Assembly (NCBI RefSeq): GCF_000234805.1
Contig: NC_016645.1
Location: forward strand, 782,391-846,390
Reading direction: 5' to 3'
DNA from: Pyrobaculum ferrireducens
Lineage (GTDB): Archaea > Thermoproteota > Thermoprotei > Thermoproteales > Thermoproteaceae
DNA: 64,000 nucleotides
Shown here: positions 7,904-17,324 of the stretch, one piece after another
Position numbering within the stretch: position 1 is the first letter of the stretch
Layout of the letters: each line of letters opens with the position of its first letter
Notes under the pieces: generated by a model
The model's database searches: none
Seen by the model: only the letters and a program-made list of their open reading frames with translations
What the model was told of the DNA's origin: nothing
Position numbers and translations under genes: made by a program

Positions 7904-8672
7904 GAGCCTCCGCCGTCAAGTCCTTGTACACCACCTCCGCCACCTTCTTCCCAGACATCAACATTCCGCCGAATATAGGCCCCATTCTAGGCAACCCGTA
8001 TACGGCGCAGACGGCGATGCCGGCCACGTAGAGGCCGGGGGCCACCCTACCTGTGTGCTCCACCACCAGCTTCTCCGACACCTCAGACCACGCCGACTTC
8101 TCCCCCACCACCTGTATCCCCAGCTCAGGCACCTTCCTAGCCGCCACGGAGACTACTTCCGCGTCGTGGCCAGTGGCGTCTATCACGGCCTTGGTCTGGG
8201 TGTAGAGCGGGTCGACGTGCATCCCAGACATCTGGATAGGCGTCCATATCCACAGCAAGCCGGTGACCCTCGGCGGGTCCCCCCGGAAAATCACGTCGTC
8301 GACGTGGACCCCCAGTATAATTTTAGCGCCGGCGTCCACCGCACCCGCCGCGAGCTTTGCGATGAGCTCGGCCGGGTCGACGGTGTAGAGCCCGTCCTCC
8401 GCCGGCTTGTACCGCACCTTGAAGTCCCTCAGTATGGGCACAGCCTCCTCCTGCACCACGATCTTAGGCAACATGTTGCCCCCAGGCCCTATCCCGCCGC
8501 CGAAGGAAAACCTCCTCTCGTACACCACAACCTTCAGCCCCTTCTCCGCCAGGTACCTAGCCGCGGTGAGCCCCGCAGGCCCCGCCCCCACCACAGCCAC
8601 GTCGACGTCGCTGTACTCCTCCAAGTCCTTAAGCGCGTGTCTAATAATCGCCCTCCCAATCTTCAGCTCCAT
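7887..8672 (-). CDS. thi4: Thiazole synthase Thi4 (archaeal, His-type)
   Basis: Thi4 makes the adenylated thiazole of thiamin from NAD and glycine. The NAD/FAD-binding start [20 protein letters not shown] and the second motif [14 protein letters not shown] are clear, and [19 protein letters not shown] closes the protein. Yeast Thi4 has the sacrificial Cys in the segment WT..; here the aligned segment is [14 protein letters not shown] with His. In methanogen Thi4 this goes with use of free sulfide instead of a suicide Cys, so this enzyme should be catalytic. I take the ATG at 8672, 26 bp below TTTTTATTT (8693-8701, minus strand), over the TTG at 8678. Confidence 0.88.
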   Translation of the reverse strand: MELKIGRAIIRHALKDLEEYSDVDVAVVGAGPAGLTAARYLAEKGLKVVVYERRFSFGGGIGPGGNMLPKIVVQEEAVPILRDFKVRYKPAEDGLYTVDPAELIAKLAAGAVDAGAKIILGVHVDDVIFRGDPPRVTGLLWIWTPIQMSGMHVDPLYTQTKAVIDATGHDAEVVSVAARKVPELGIQVVGEKSAWSEVSEKLVVEHTGRVAPGLYVAGIAVCAVYGLPRMGPIFGGMLMSGKKVAEVVYKDLTAEAHAVRA

Positions 8673-8689
8673 AAGCAACTACTTGATTC

Positions 8690-8741
8690 CAAATAAAAAC
8701 ATTATCCCCCACGGATACGCTGAGAGAAAAATTTATTATAG
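8690..8741. promoter_or_regulatory. Divergent promoters for thi4 and the MFS gene
   Basis: Between the two divergent genes lie two TATA boxes. AAATAAAAAC at 8693-8702 is read on the minus strand for thi4. AATTTATTATAG at 8730-8741 is read on the plus strand for the transporter. Each is centred about 26 bp from the chosen start codon, which implies leaderless messages. Shared control is plausible because the two promoters are within 45 bp of each other. Confidence 0.5.
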
Positions 8742-8759
8742 AAATCGGATAATGTGGTT

Positions 8760-10013
8760 ATGTCGTGGAGACCAGTTCACTGGAAGCTCTTTGTAATTGT
8801 AAGCGCCAGCTTTTTCCTAGACGGCGTCTTGTTCAGCCTCGTGCCAGCCACCTTCTTTCTCATAGAGGAGCTGGCTAAAAACGCCACGTTGATTTTCGCC
8901 GCCAACTCCCTCGCCTTTATGCTAGGCGCCCTGGCCCTGGGAAAGCTGGGGGACGTCGTGGGCAGGAGACTCGGCCTCATCGCCTCCCTCTTGATCTACG
9001 CCCTTGGGACTCTGTGGTTCGTAGCCGCCTACTGGGCAGACCGGCTGGACCTCGCCACGGCGCTGGCCACCACCTCGGTGATCAACTTCGGCGTGGGGGG
9101 AGAGGTGGGCCCCGCATACTCCGCCCTCGCCGAGTTCACCCCCCCGAGGAGGCGCGGCGCCGCCTTGATGCTCGCCGCCAACTTCTGGAACGCCGGCGCG
9201 GCCGTCATTGCAGTCGCCTCGCTCTACTACACCCAGATCACCGGCGACGTAAAGACGGCGATCCTCTACACCTTCGCCACAGCCCTCGCCCTAGCCGCCC
9301 TCGTCCTCGTGGCGAGGTACCACATCCCCGAGTCCCTCAGGTGGCTAGCCGCCAAAGGCAGGGAAGCCGAGGCCAGGGCCCTGGCCGAGAGGTACGGCGT
9401 CTCCGCACCCCCGCCCCAGGCCCCCAGAGCCTCGCTGAGGGGGTACTGGGGGAGGGTGGCGATCCTAGCCGCCGCCTTCACCGCCCAGCTACTCACCTAC
9501 AACATTGCCGCCTACTACCTCCCCTACGCCCCCGGCTTCGCCTACGGCTACGAATTCGCCCCCATAAACGTCGCCATAGCCAACCTAGGCGCCACCGTGG
9601 GGGCCTTCCTCCTACTGCCGCTAATAGACAGGTCTAGGAAGACGTCGTTCACAGCCGCCTTCGCCGGGGGCACAGCCACAGCCGCCGCCCTAGCCGCGGC
9701 GCACGGAGCCGCCCCGGAGACATACGCCGCGGTCCTCTTCCTAAACCTAGTATTCTCCGAGTGGGCCTGGGCCTCCATAAGCGTCCTCGAAAGCGAGCTC
9801 TTCCCCACAGCCGTGAGGTCCACCGCCGTCGGCCTCGTCACCGCCCTGGCCTGGCTGATAAACACCGGCGCCGTCTTCCTAGAAGGCGTACTAGGCGCCC
9901 ACATATTCCTCGCACTCCTAACCGCCCTATGGGCCCTCGGCCTAGCCGCCGCGGCCTGGTGGAAGACACGAGGCGTAGAAAGCGCAGGAAAAGAACTCGA
10001 AGAACTCACCTAA
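8760..10013 (+). CDS. MFS transporter, sugar-porter-like
   Basis: This protein of about 417 residues has roughly 12 hydrophobic segments. The MFS signature between TM2 and TM3 is present (GKLGDVVGRRLGLIAS), with a second RGAALMLAANFW after TM4 and PESLRWLAAKGREAEAR at the end of the N-half, typical of the sugar/organic-anion branch. The ATG at 8760 is preferred over the GTG at 8754 from the TATA spacing. It is divergent from thi4; a role in uptake of a thiamin precursor is possible but cannot be shown from sequence. Confidence 0.75.
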   Translation: MSWRPVHWKLFVIVSASFFLDGVLFSLVPATFFLIEELAKNATLIFAANSLAFMLGALALGKLGDVVGRRLGLIASLLIYALGTLWFVAAYWADRLDLATALATTSVINFGVGGEVGPAYSALAEFTPPRRRGAALMLAANFWNAGAAVIAVASLYYTQITGDVKTAILYTFATALALAALVLVARYHIPESLRWLAAKGREAEARALAERYGVSAPPPQAPRASLRGYWGRVAILAAAFTAQLLTYNIAAYYLPYAPGFAYGYEFAPINVAIANLGATVGAFLLLPLIDRSRKTSFTAAFAGGTATAAALAAAHGAAPETYAAVLFLNLVFSEWAWASISVLESELFPTAVRSTAVGLVTALAWLINTGAVFLEGVLGAHIFLALLTALWALGLAAAAWWKTRGVESAGKELEELT

Positions 10014-10205
10014 CCCCAAAGCGGCACCCCCAACACTAGAAGACATCGGGCTATGAAACACGCCGCAGCGAAGCGCCGCGCAGATCGGCAGAAAAAGCCA
10101 TATGAACCCCCCACCACAACATGCCGCAACCGCCGCCGTCTCCCCCCGGCCCGGCGCCGCACACGCCTATGTAGAAAGCTTTAAATAGACTGCGGAGAGA
10201 GGTAT

Positions 10206-10820
10206 ATGGCAGGCTGGAGACTGGAGGCGGCCGGGGGGTGCCTAAGGCTGGCCGAGGGCGCCGCCGCGGCCGAGATCTGCAGACAGCCAGGCAACTACGT
10301 TGTTAGGTACGGAGCCGTGTTGGCAGAGGTCTACCCACCCGGCGACTTGTACAGAGAGGTGGAGGACGCAGGCGGCAAGATACTCTCCAGAGAGATAGCG
10401 CTCAAAGACCTCGTGGAGTTCACCGCCTCCGGAGGCGAGGGGAAGGCCACGCTTACAGCGTCGGAGGCCGCCTTGAGACAGGTGTTTGAAGAGGCAAAGG
10501 CCGTGTTCAACGACGTGGCCCAGTCCATAAAAGAAGAGCTCCTCGACGCCCTCAAAGAGGCGAGGCTGAAATACATAAACTCCTACGGCGGCGTCTACAT
10601 AACGGCGCTCGAGGGCAGGCAAGGCGCCGTCGAGATCCTAACCAGCGCCCAGGAGCAGGGCGTCCTCCTAAAAATAACAAAGGCAAAGACATCCCACCTA
10701 AACATAAAGTGGGAAGACCCCGAAGCCAAGGAGACAGCCGCCAAGGTGGCCAAAGGCGAGGCAGAGCCCCCACTCCTCCAGAAATACATAGAAACCAAAT
10801 TCCCCAACAAAGCCCTCTAA
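10206..10820 (+). CDS. Conserved-looking protein of unknown function
   Basis: The frame encodes 204 residues with an ATG start 26 bp below CTTTAAATA (10178-10186). The N-terminal 60 residues look like beta strands with a Cys pair (GGCLRL, EICRQPG). The middle is helical (ALRQVFEEAKAVFNDVAQSI), and the C-terminus is Lys-rich. I do not recognise the family. It is followed after 28 nt by a coiled-coil nuclease-like gene with its own TATA box. Confidence 0.5.
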   Translation: MAGWRLEAAGGCLRLAEGAAAAEICRQPGNYVVRYGAVLAEVYPPGDLYREVEDAGGKILSREIALKDLVEFTASGGEGKATLTASEAALRQVFEEAKAVFNDVAQSIKEELLDALKEARLKYINSYGGVYITALEGRQGAVEILTSAQEQGVLLKITKAKTSHLNIKWEDPEAKETAAKVAKGEAEPPLLQKYIETKFPNKAL

Positions 10821-10848
10821 ACTTTAAACCCACACCCCCCTCCAAAAC

Positions 10849-11583
10849 GTGGGCCTCAGAGAGGACTTCCTCCGCCTACTCGAACAAGACAAAGACTTCC
10901 GAATGGCCGTCGCCGGGCACCTGGGGTACAGCGAGATACTAGAGCGGCTAGACAGAAACGAGCGGCTCATCGCAAGACTACAGCGCCAAGTAGCCAAACT
11001 ACAAAAACAAGTAGACAAAATGCAGAGACAAGTAGACAAGCTACAGGAGCAAGTCGCCAAGATGCAGGAACAGATGCGAAAAATGCAGGAGCAGATGGAC
11101 AAGTTGCTGGGCCTCTACGGACAGCTGGCGGCGGAGGTAGCCGCCGTGAAGACGCGGCTGGACAAGCTGGAGAAGAAGGTGGAGGTCACCATCGGCACCA
11201 TGGGCCGCAGGTGGGGCCGCGACTTGGAGCTCGCCGTCTTGGAGATTTTCAGAGAGGCGCTGGAGGAGAGGGGCATAGAGCCCGGGCGGGTGGAGAAGCT
11301 CAGATTTAAAGACGTCGACGGGAGGTACACAGGCACCCCCGGCCGGGTCTTCGACATAGACGTGGTGGCGAGAGGCGGCGGCCTATACGCCATAGAAGTC
11401 AAGTCCTACGCCGACGTCGAAGACGTCGAGGTCCTCCACGACAAGATACCCATCGTCGAGAGGTACCACGGGAGGAAGGTAGACAAAGCCTACCTCGTCG
11501 CCGTCGCCATCGAAAAAGAAGCCGTAGACAGAGCCAAGGAGCTAGGCATAGAGGTAATATACGGCTCCACCACCCCAGACTAG
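10849..11583 (+). CDS. Coiled-coil protein with C-terminal PD-(D/E)XK nuclease-like domain (DUF3782-like)
   Basis: The protein has 244 residues. The N-terminal 30 residues (LREDFLRLLEQDKDFRMAVA) are typical of a crenarchaeal family. A long coiled coil follows, with Q/K/M-rich heptads (around 35-115, e.g. LQKQVDKMQRQVDKLQEQV). The last 120 residues show the nuclease core: GRDLELAVLEI, then FDIDVVA (metal Asp) and YAIEVKSY (ExK). GTG start 26 bp below CTTTAAACC. A relative at 52.0-53.0 kb has the same ends but a tryptophan-rich middle. Such proteins are common and variable in Thermoproteales; a DNA-cleaving or binding role is inference. Confidence 0.65.
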   Translation: MGLREDFLRLLEQDKDFRMAVAGHLGYSEILERLDRNERLIARLQRQVAKLQKQVDKMQRQVDKLQEQVAKMQEQMRKMQEQMDKLLGLYGQLAAEVAAVKTRLDKLEKKVEVTIGTMGRRWGRDLELAVLEIFREALEERGIEPGRVEKLRFKDVDGRYTGTPGRVFDIDVVARGGGLYAIEVKSYADVEDVEVLHDKIPIVERYHGRKVDKAYLVAVAIEKEAVDRAKELGIEVIYGSTTPD

Positions 11584-11616
11584 CGCCCCCGCGCGGCCCC
11601 CCGCCCCGGCGACCTT

Positions 11617-12381
11617 CTAGCCGCAGTCCCTCGGCTCCACCCTAACCGCGCCCAGGCCCATCCCCCGGCCAGTCCCCACGTTAAAAACCTCAGCCACCCG
11701 AAGAGCCCGCCACACGTCCTCCAGCCTCCTCCTCCCGAAGACGCGGTAGACGGCCCAACCCGTGAATCCCCTAGCCACCCCGCCCCCCAGGAGGCTCACA
11801 GTCCTGACGCACCTACCGAAGCATCCGAAGTCAGCCAGCCCAACGTAGGTGTAGACCCAGCGGAGGAAAGGCGCGCCGAGGTCCAAGACGCCGAGGGCCC
11901 GGCCGTGCCTAACGGCAGACTTAAACACGTTTAGAGGCCTCGGCGTGAAGTCAAACAGCGCCCTCCTCCGCCTATACAGCGGCTTCACCGCGAACCTCAC
12001 CGGCGAGAGAAACTCCAGCCGGAAGCAGGAAGCCCCCGGGAGGGGGTCCACAGACACGTCGCGGAACTCCACCTCCTCCACAGCGACGCGGGAGTTGAAT
12101 ATGCGGAAGCCCCCGGCGACGCCGTCCACGAAGGCCTCGGCCAGCCCCCTCTGGGCAAATCCCACACGGAACTCCACCAGCTCCCCGGCCGGCAACGCCG
12201 CGGCGTCCAGCACCGGCCTCCCCCCGGCGAAGAGGGGAGACACCGCGAAGGGCTTCGGCCTCGCGTCGTGGAGATCACCCCTCCCCAAGACCGAGAGGAC
12301 GATGGCCTGCACCAGCGTCCCCGAGAAGCCGGACACCGCCGCGCCCTCCCCCAGCCTGCCCCGCACCCACACCCGCCACAC
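11617..12381 (-). CDS. cas6: Cas6 CRISPR endoribonuclease, copy 1
   Basis: Cas6 cleaves the repeat of pre-crRNA. The C-terminal half is the second ferredoxin-like fold: FTGWAVYRVFGRRRLEDVW, then VAEVFNVGTGRGMGLGAVRV with the Gly-rich loop that defines the family. FSGTLVQAIVLSVLG near the N-terminus matches the first fold. The frame is open to an ATG at 12411. A TATA-like element (minus-strand CTTTTAATA near 12400-12408) favours the GTG at 12381, giving MWRVWVRGRL, the usual Cas6 beginning. It is divergent from array 1 and sits at that array's leader end. A second Cas6 at 57.1 kb accompanies the other repeat family. Confidence 0.85.
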   Translation of the reverse strand: MWRVWVRGRLGEGAAVSGFSGTLVQAIVLSVLGRGDLHDARPKPFAVSPLFAGGRPVLDAAALPAGELVEFRVGFAQRGLAEAFVDGVAGGFRIFNSRVAVEEVEFRDVSVDPLPGASCFRLEFLSPVRFAVKPLYRRRRALFDFTPRPLNVFKSAVRHGRALGVLDLGAPFLRWVYTYVGLADFGCFGRCVRTVSLLGGGVARGFTGWAVYRVFGRRRLEDVWRALRVAEVFNVGTGRGMGLGAVRVEPRDCG

Positions 12382-12411
12382 ACAGAAGAAAACACCCCCT
12401 ATTAAAAGCAT

Positions 12412-12697
12412 TTAAAAAACGTCGTGCAGAAAGCCCTTTGCATATGTCAATATTTCAACTCCCCTCGGCGGATAGACAAATGTACGTGGGGGATCCAGTT
12501 TATAAAACGTCGTGCAGACCCACAGCGAACGGCGCCGCCGAGCTGTTGCCACACGACATTCAACTACCAGAAGCCGCTAGGCACGCTGACACAATGTAGA
12601 AAGACAACAAAACACAAGCAACAACAACACAGCAATCACTCCAATACTACACAAGAAAAACTTAAAAACCCACAAAAAACCATGACCAGGAACCCCA
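12412..12697 (+). promoter_or_regulatory. Leader of CRISPR array 1
   Basis: This 286-bp stretch between cas6 and the first repeat has the place and composition of a leader; the last 110 bp are A-rich and lack long GC runs. TATA-like TTATAAAA at 12500-12507 and ACTTAAAAACC at 12659-12669 could start pre-crRNA. The 15-mer AAAACGTCGTGCAGA occurs at 12416-12430 and again at 12504-12518, both times next to an A/T box. The array reads left to right because repeats end ATTGAAAG, the usual 3' end in crenarchaea. Confidence 0.6.
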
Positions 12698-15600
12698 GTA
12701 TCTCAAAAAGAGGATTGAAAGCTGCGGCGCGCCGTAAAGCGCTACGTGGGTCGTCTAGTTGCGCGGTATCTCAAAAAGAGGATTGAAAGCTGGGATTAGG
12801 AGCCTGTGCATGTGTATAACGCGCTCGGGGAGAGTATCTCAAAAAGAGGATTGAAAGCTTCTTCGGCGCGGCGCTGTTGCTGAGGGCTTTGTTCTCGAAG
12901 GTATCTCAAAAAGAGGATTGAAAGCATCACCCAGGACCTGTGGATCGGCCACGAGGTCGACTTGAAGTATCTCAAAAAGAGGATTGAAAGCCTCGACTGG
13001 AACGGTCTCCCCCGCGAGCCACCTCTTTGTATCTCAAAAAGAGGATTGAAAGGACGTGTTTATGCCCGTGGATTTATTGCGTATGGGCTTCAGTATCTCA
13101 AAAAGAGGATTGAAAGCTTTGATGTGTTGCGCGCTCATTTCGTCGTCGGCGGGAGCAGGCCGGTATCTCAAAAAGAGGATTGAAAGCGAGTCGCTCCGCG
13201 AGCTGGCGCTCCTGGCTCCTCAGTTGCTGTATCTCAAAAAGAGGATTGAAAGCACCTCGTCGACATCTTTACCGAGCCACTCCTTCTCGTATTGGTATCT
13301 CAAAAAGAGGATTGAAAGATGATGGAGCTAGAGGACTTCCTCGTGTTGTCTTTGGCGGTATCTCAAAAAGAGGATTGAAAGATGATGGAGCTAGAGGACT
13401 TCCTCGTGTTGTCTTTGGCGGTATCTCAAAAAGAGGATTGAAAGCTTCTCCTCCTCGACCTCCTCCTCTTCCGATTCTCTCTCCGTATCTCAAAAAGAGG
13501 ATTGAAAGGGAGGCCGTGGCGAGCTTCTTCGGCTTCGAGGCGCCCAGGGGTATCTCAAAAAGAGGATTGAAAGTCGCTCTGCTGGCATACGGCTTCTACG
13601 TCTACTACCAGACGCTGTATCTCAAAAAGAGGATTGAAAGACTAGACCTCCCGAGGGACCACGTCATCGACGACATTTTACTCGTATCTCAAAAAGAGGA
13701 TTGAAAGATGTATGATACTGCAGATAGACTACACGGCGATTATCGAGCTAGTATCTCAAAAAGAGGATTGAAAGCGTTGAAACTGATCGTGATCACTGGC
13801 TCCCACGTCCTCCGCGAGTATCTCAAAAAGAGGATTGAAAGTCTACGTCCAGGGGCTTGACGGCCCTCCGGCCCGTGCAGTATCTCAAAAAGAGGATTGA
13901 AAGCCCCATGGGCACGAGCGCCGTGTAGAGCTGCGGCCCAATCCGCCGCGGTATCTCAAAAAGAGGATTGAAAGATACCAATACAACACGCTAACCATCG
14001 TCCCAGACACCTCAATCTACGTATCTCAAAAAGAGGATTGAAAGTCACCACGCGGCCGCACTGCCGCGCCCTTAAAAACACGTATCTCAAAAAGAGGATT
14101 GAAAGCGTGCGTATTGTCTTGCTACTTATGTCGAAGTCTCTCGAAACGAGTATCTCAAAAAGAGGATGGAAAGCTATACTCCTCTGGAAAAGTGCCGCCT
14201 TCTGTTGCGAGAAGTATGTATCTCAAAAAGAGGATTGAAAGCGGTTATGGCGACTCTCCACGGGGTCTTGAGGAGCATGATAATGTATCTCAAAAAGAGG
14301 ATTGAAAGGTACTACAGCCTCTGGTCCACCGGGAGGTTGCAACTGGTATCTCAAAAAGAGGATTAAAAGCTCTACTTCTTTCTCCACCCCAGTCTCCATA
14401 GCGTATACCTGTGTATCTCAAAAAGAGGATTGAAAGAATACCGAGCCAAAACGGATTGGGCCGCAGCTCTACACGTATCTCAAAAAGAGGATTGAAAGCT
14501 TGACACCGAGCTTCTGAAGCCACTCCCGCACCCTCTGTATCTCAAAAAGAGGATTGAAAGACATCACTATCAAGACCGGCGCCGTGCTGAACTACGACGA
14601 GTTTGAGTATCTCAAAAAGAGGATTGAAAGTTACTCCTCAGCTCCTTGATGAAGGGAACGGCGTGCCCCGCGGTATCTCAAAAAGAGGATTGAAAGACCG
14701 AGAGGCTGAGGCAGGTGACCCTGCGGGACGTGGAGGATGCGGTATCTCAAAAAGAGGATTGAAAGTAAGTATACTCATTGCTTCTTCATGCCTTGTCTTA
14801 CCTGTGTATCTCAAAAAGAGGATTGAAAGTACTGCTCGGTCTCTGCGACTATTCTGTCGTCGTACTCAACGGTATCTCAAAAAGAGGATTGAAAGTACGT
14901 ACGCCCACGCGCTCACAGTCAACTTCACCTCGCTCAAGCTGTATCTCAAAAAGAGGATTGAAAGAGCCTCTCGAGAGCCTTCTGCCTGTCGACTGTCAGC
15001 ACTGTATCTCAAAAAGAGGATTGAAAGGGTGGTGTATCAAGACGCGTGACGCAGGCCTGTCGCCGTATGATCCGGTATCTCAAAAAGAGGATTGAAAGAC
15101 CACGGCGGACTCCACGAGACCTCGCGCATGCTCTGGAGTATCTCAAAAAGAGGATTGAAAGCTGCGTCCGCGACTTCAGCTTGGCCTCCAGCACGGCGTG
15201 TATCTCAAAAAGAGGATTGAAAGGCGGATAAGGCTCAGAGCCCCCAAGCGCCTCCCGCGGTCTCCGCAGTATCTCAAAAAGAGGATTGAAAGCACTGCCC
15301 GAGTTGCCAGGCACAGCCGGCTTGTCGGTCCTCACATAGTATCTCAAAAAGAGGATTGAAAGGCCACCTCGGCATGCGCCTACACGGGCCGAGGATCGTG
15401 CTTGTCTGTATCTCAAAAAGAGGATTGAAAGGCGGTGCGATCCCACCTCACGGCCACCAGCTCGCTGTCGCCGTATCTCAAAAAGAGGATTGAAAGCGTG
15501 TACGTGTGGCCACACCCGGTCAGGTCAGAGCTGATAGAGGCGTATCTCAAAAAGAGGATTGAAAGGCGCAGTCTGTAGGCCGGCAGAAACGTGTCGGTGT

Positions 15601-16432
15601 TGTAGGTATCTCAAAAAGAGGATTGAAAGTCTCCAGCTCTTCCCTCGACACCTGTTCGTACGCGCTCCTGTAGTATCTCAAAAAGAGGATTGAAAGATTT
15701 CGGCCATAGCCTACCTACCGGGTAGCATACGTGCGTGTATCTCAAAAAGAGGATTGAAAGTGTAGTAGCGTTCGGCGATCATGTGAGTAAGCACAGCTGT
15801 GTATATAAGTGTATCTCAAAAAGAGGATTGAAAGTTCAACAGTCCGGTGGAGTTCATGCTTGTGAGGATGTATGGTATCTCAAAAAGAGGATTGAAAGCC
15901 CTCGCCAGCGGCGGCGCCAGCCGCTGGCGCACAGCAGATTGTATCTCAAAAAGAGGATTGAAAGGTGATAAAGATGGCTAGTAGCACCACCGCGAAAAAT
16001 GGCAAGTATCTCAAAAAGAGGATTGAAAGACGCTTTTGTTTACACGACGTTGATCGGCGGGGTGTGTGAGTATCTCAAAAAGAGGATTGAAAGACCATTG
16101 GGTCAAGGACGGTGTCGCCAGGCTTTGTATACATTGTATCTCAAAAAGAGGATTGAAAGGTCTTCTACGCCTATCAGCCACGCCCCCACGACGTCTTCGC
16201 TGTATCTCAAAAAGAGGATTGAAAGCGATGTGTCTGTCTGCGGTTGTCAGCAGATTCCTAACCGTGTACAGTATCTCAAAAAGAGGATTGAAAGAGGCCA
16301 GGTATCGCGAGAGCGATCTTGAGATCATCAGAGACACGTGTATCTCAAAAAGAGGATTGAAAGGCGACGGATGTCGGCTACTACTTCAGCACAGACGTGT
16401 GGCTGTACGTATCTCAAAAAGAGGATTGAAAG
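12698..16432 (+). CRISPR. CRISPR array 1: 57 repeats of 24 nt, 56 spacers
   Basis: The 24-nt unit (first copy 12698-12721) begins GTATCTCAA and ends GGATTGAAAG. I counted 57 copies, the last at 16409-16432, with spacers mostly 37-47 nt. Two copies carry a substitution (14150-14173, GATGG; 14346-14369, GATTAAAAG). The spacers at 13319-13357 and 13382-13420 are identical, a duplicated repeat-spacer unit. The leader side is the left end. This repeat goes with cas6 copy 1 and the type I-A genes that follow. Long open frames through the array are translations of the repeat and not genes. Confidence 0.98.
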
Positions 16433-16610
16433 CTCTACCCGTAGGATGATATGCGACGCACGCTACTACTCCAGCCTCTCACAACAGAGGCACGGCGGCG
16501 AGCTCTACGAGTTGCTCCTGGAGCATCGTTGACTAGAAGCTGAGATCAAATGGTTCAGAAGGTACGAAATATCAGCAGAAAGATAGATATTAAAAATGGT
16601 TAGTACTAAT
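16433..16610. other. Trailer region of array 1, possible coding remnant
   Basis: After the last repeat an ATG frame at 16446 reads RYYSSLSQQRHGGELYELLL, stops at a TGA, and continues in frame as LEAEIKWFRRYEISAER. It could be debris of a captured gene. A T-run follows at 16612-16618 near the end of the oppositely oriented winged-helix gene. No intact gene is supported. Confidence 0.3.
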
Positions 16611-16901
16611 CTACTTTTTTGCCTTTATCCTCTCTCTGATTTTTGCACGGTCAAACAGCTTCATGACGTCGTCGACGGCCTCGAGGAGCTCTACGCCGCG
16701 CCTAGTCAGCCGCCAGTAGCCGGCGTCAAACTCAACCAGCTTCAGCTCCCACAAATATCTAAGTTCCGCGTCGTACCCCAGCTTAGAGACGTGGTACAGC
16801 AGGTCACCCTCAGCCAGCTCACCGCCATACGCAAACAACACCGCCAGCACCGCGACGTCAGCCACAGTAATGCGGCTAGCCAAATCTTTCACATCTATCA
16901 T
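16611..16901 (-). CDS. Small winged-helix protein, second gene of a regulator pair
   Basis: This 96-residue protein shows a winged-helix pattern: VADVAVLAVLFAYGGELAEG, DLLYHVSKLGYDAELRYLWE, and YWRLTRRGVELLEAV as wing and last helix. The basic tail is RAKIRERIKAKK. Its ATG overlaps the end of the upstream gene by 4 nt (ATGA), so the two are translationally coupled. The place, between array 1 and the adaptation genes, suggests control of this CRISPR locus; that is inference. Confidence 0.6.
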   Translation of the reverse strand: MIDVKDLASRITVADVAVLAVLFAYGGELAEGDLLYHVSKLGYDAELRYLWELKLVEFDAGYWRLTRRGVELLEAVDDVMKLFDRAKIRERIKAKK

Positions 16902-17173
16902 ATCACCTCCTCGACGAATCGAAGCACCTCCTCTCCCCGCGCCGTTATCTTATACACGCCGTTGACCTGGTCAACAAGGTCCCTGCTTATCAGAGTCTTC
17001 AGCCTAGACGCGAGGCCGTGGCTAATCTTAAAACCGTACACGTCGTGAAGTACCTCGATAATCTCGGAATACCTACGCGGCTTCTCCTTCAATATCTTCA
17101 ATATTACTATATTCAACACGTCAAGCTTCACGACGAGGCTGTGCACGTCATAACTTTCAGTGACCTCTCTCAT
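16898..17173 (-). CDS. Winged-helix transcription regulator, first gene of the pair
   Basis: This 91-residue protein is almost only a winged helix: NIVILKILKEKPRRYSEIIE, GFKISHGLASRLKTLISRDL, and a wing VNGVYKITARGEEVLRFVEE. This resembles PadR/MarR-type archaeal regulators. The start codon lies inside an inverted repeat (17171-17192), which suggests autoregulation. It is co-transcribed with the second winged-helix gene. Confidence 0.65.
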   Translation of the reverse strand: MREVTESYDVHSLVVKLDVLNIVILKILKEKPRRYSEIIEVLHDVYGFKISHGLASRLKTLISRDLVDQVNGVYKITARGEEVLRFVEEVI

Positions 17174-17192
17174 GAATCCAGATTCATGAATC
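17171..17192. promoter_or_regulatory. Operator-like palindromes at the start of the winged-helix pair
   Basis: CATGAATC-CA-GATTCATG (17171-17188) is a perfect inverted repeat that begins with the complement of the ATG of the first gene. It overlaps GATTCATGAATC (17181-17192), itself a perfect 12-bp palindrome. A third half-site, ATCATGAATC, lies upstream at 17264-17273. Binding here would cover the start of a leaderless message. Confidence 0.5.
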
Positions 17193-17324
17193 AGTTATAA
17201 GCATATCTGTCAAACAATACCACTCACCAGAGGTAAACTTAATAAATGTGTCATAGCTCACTAATCATGAATCAAAACTAAAACAAAACGCTACAAATAC
17301 CTACTTCTCTCAACCAACACAATA

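Noticed and set aside
12706-16532. Long open frames through array 1 with repeated ISKRGLK, YLKKRIE or FNPLFEI blocks
   Set aside because: They are translations of the CRISPR repeat in different frames, with stops falling only in spacers; no promoter or composition of a protein gene.
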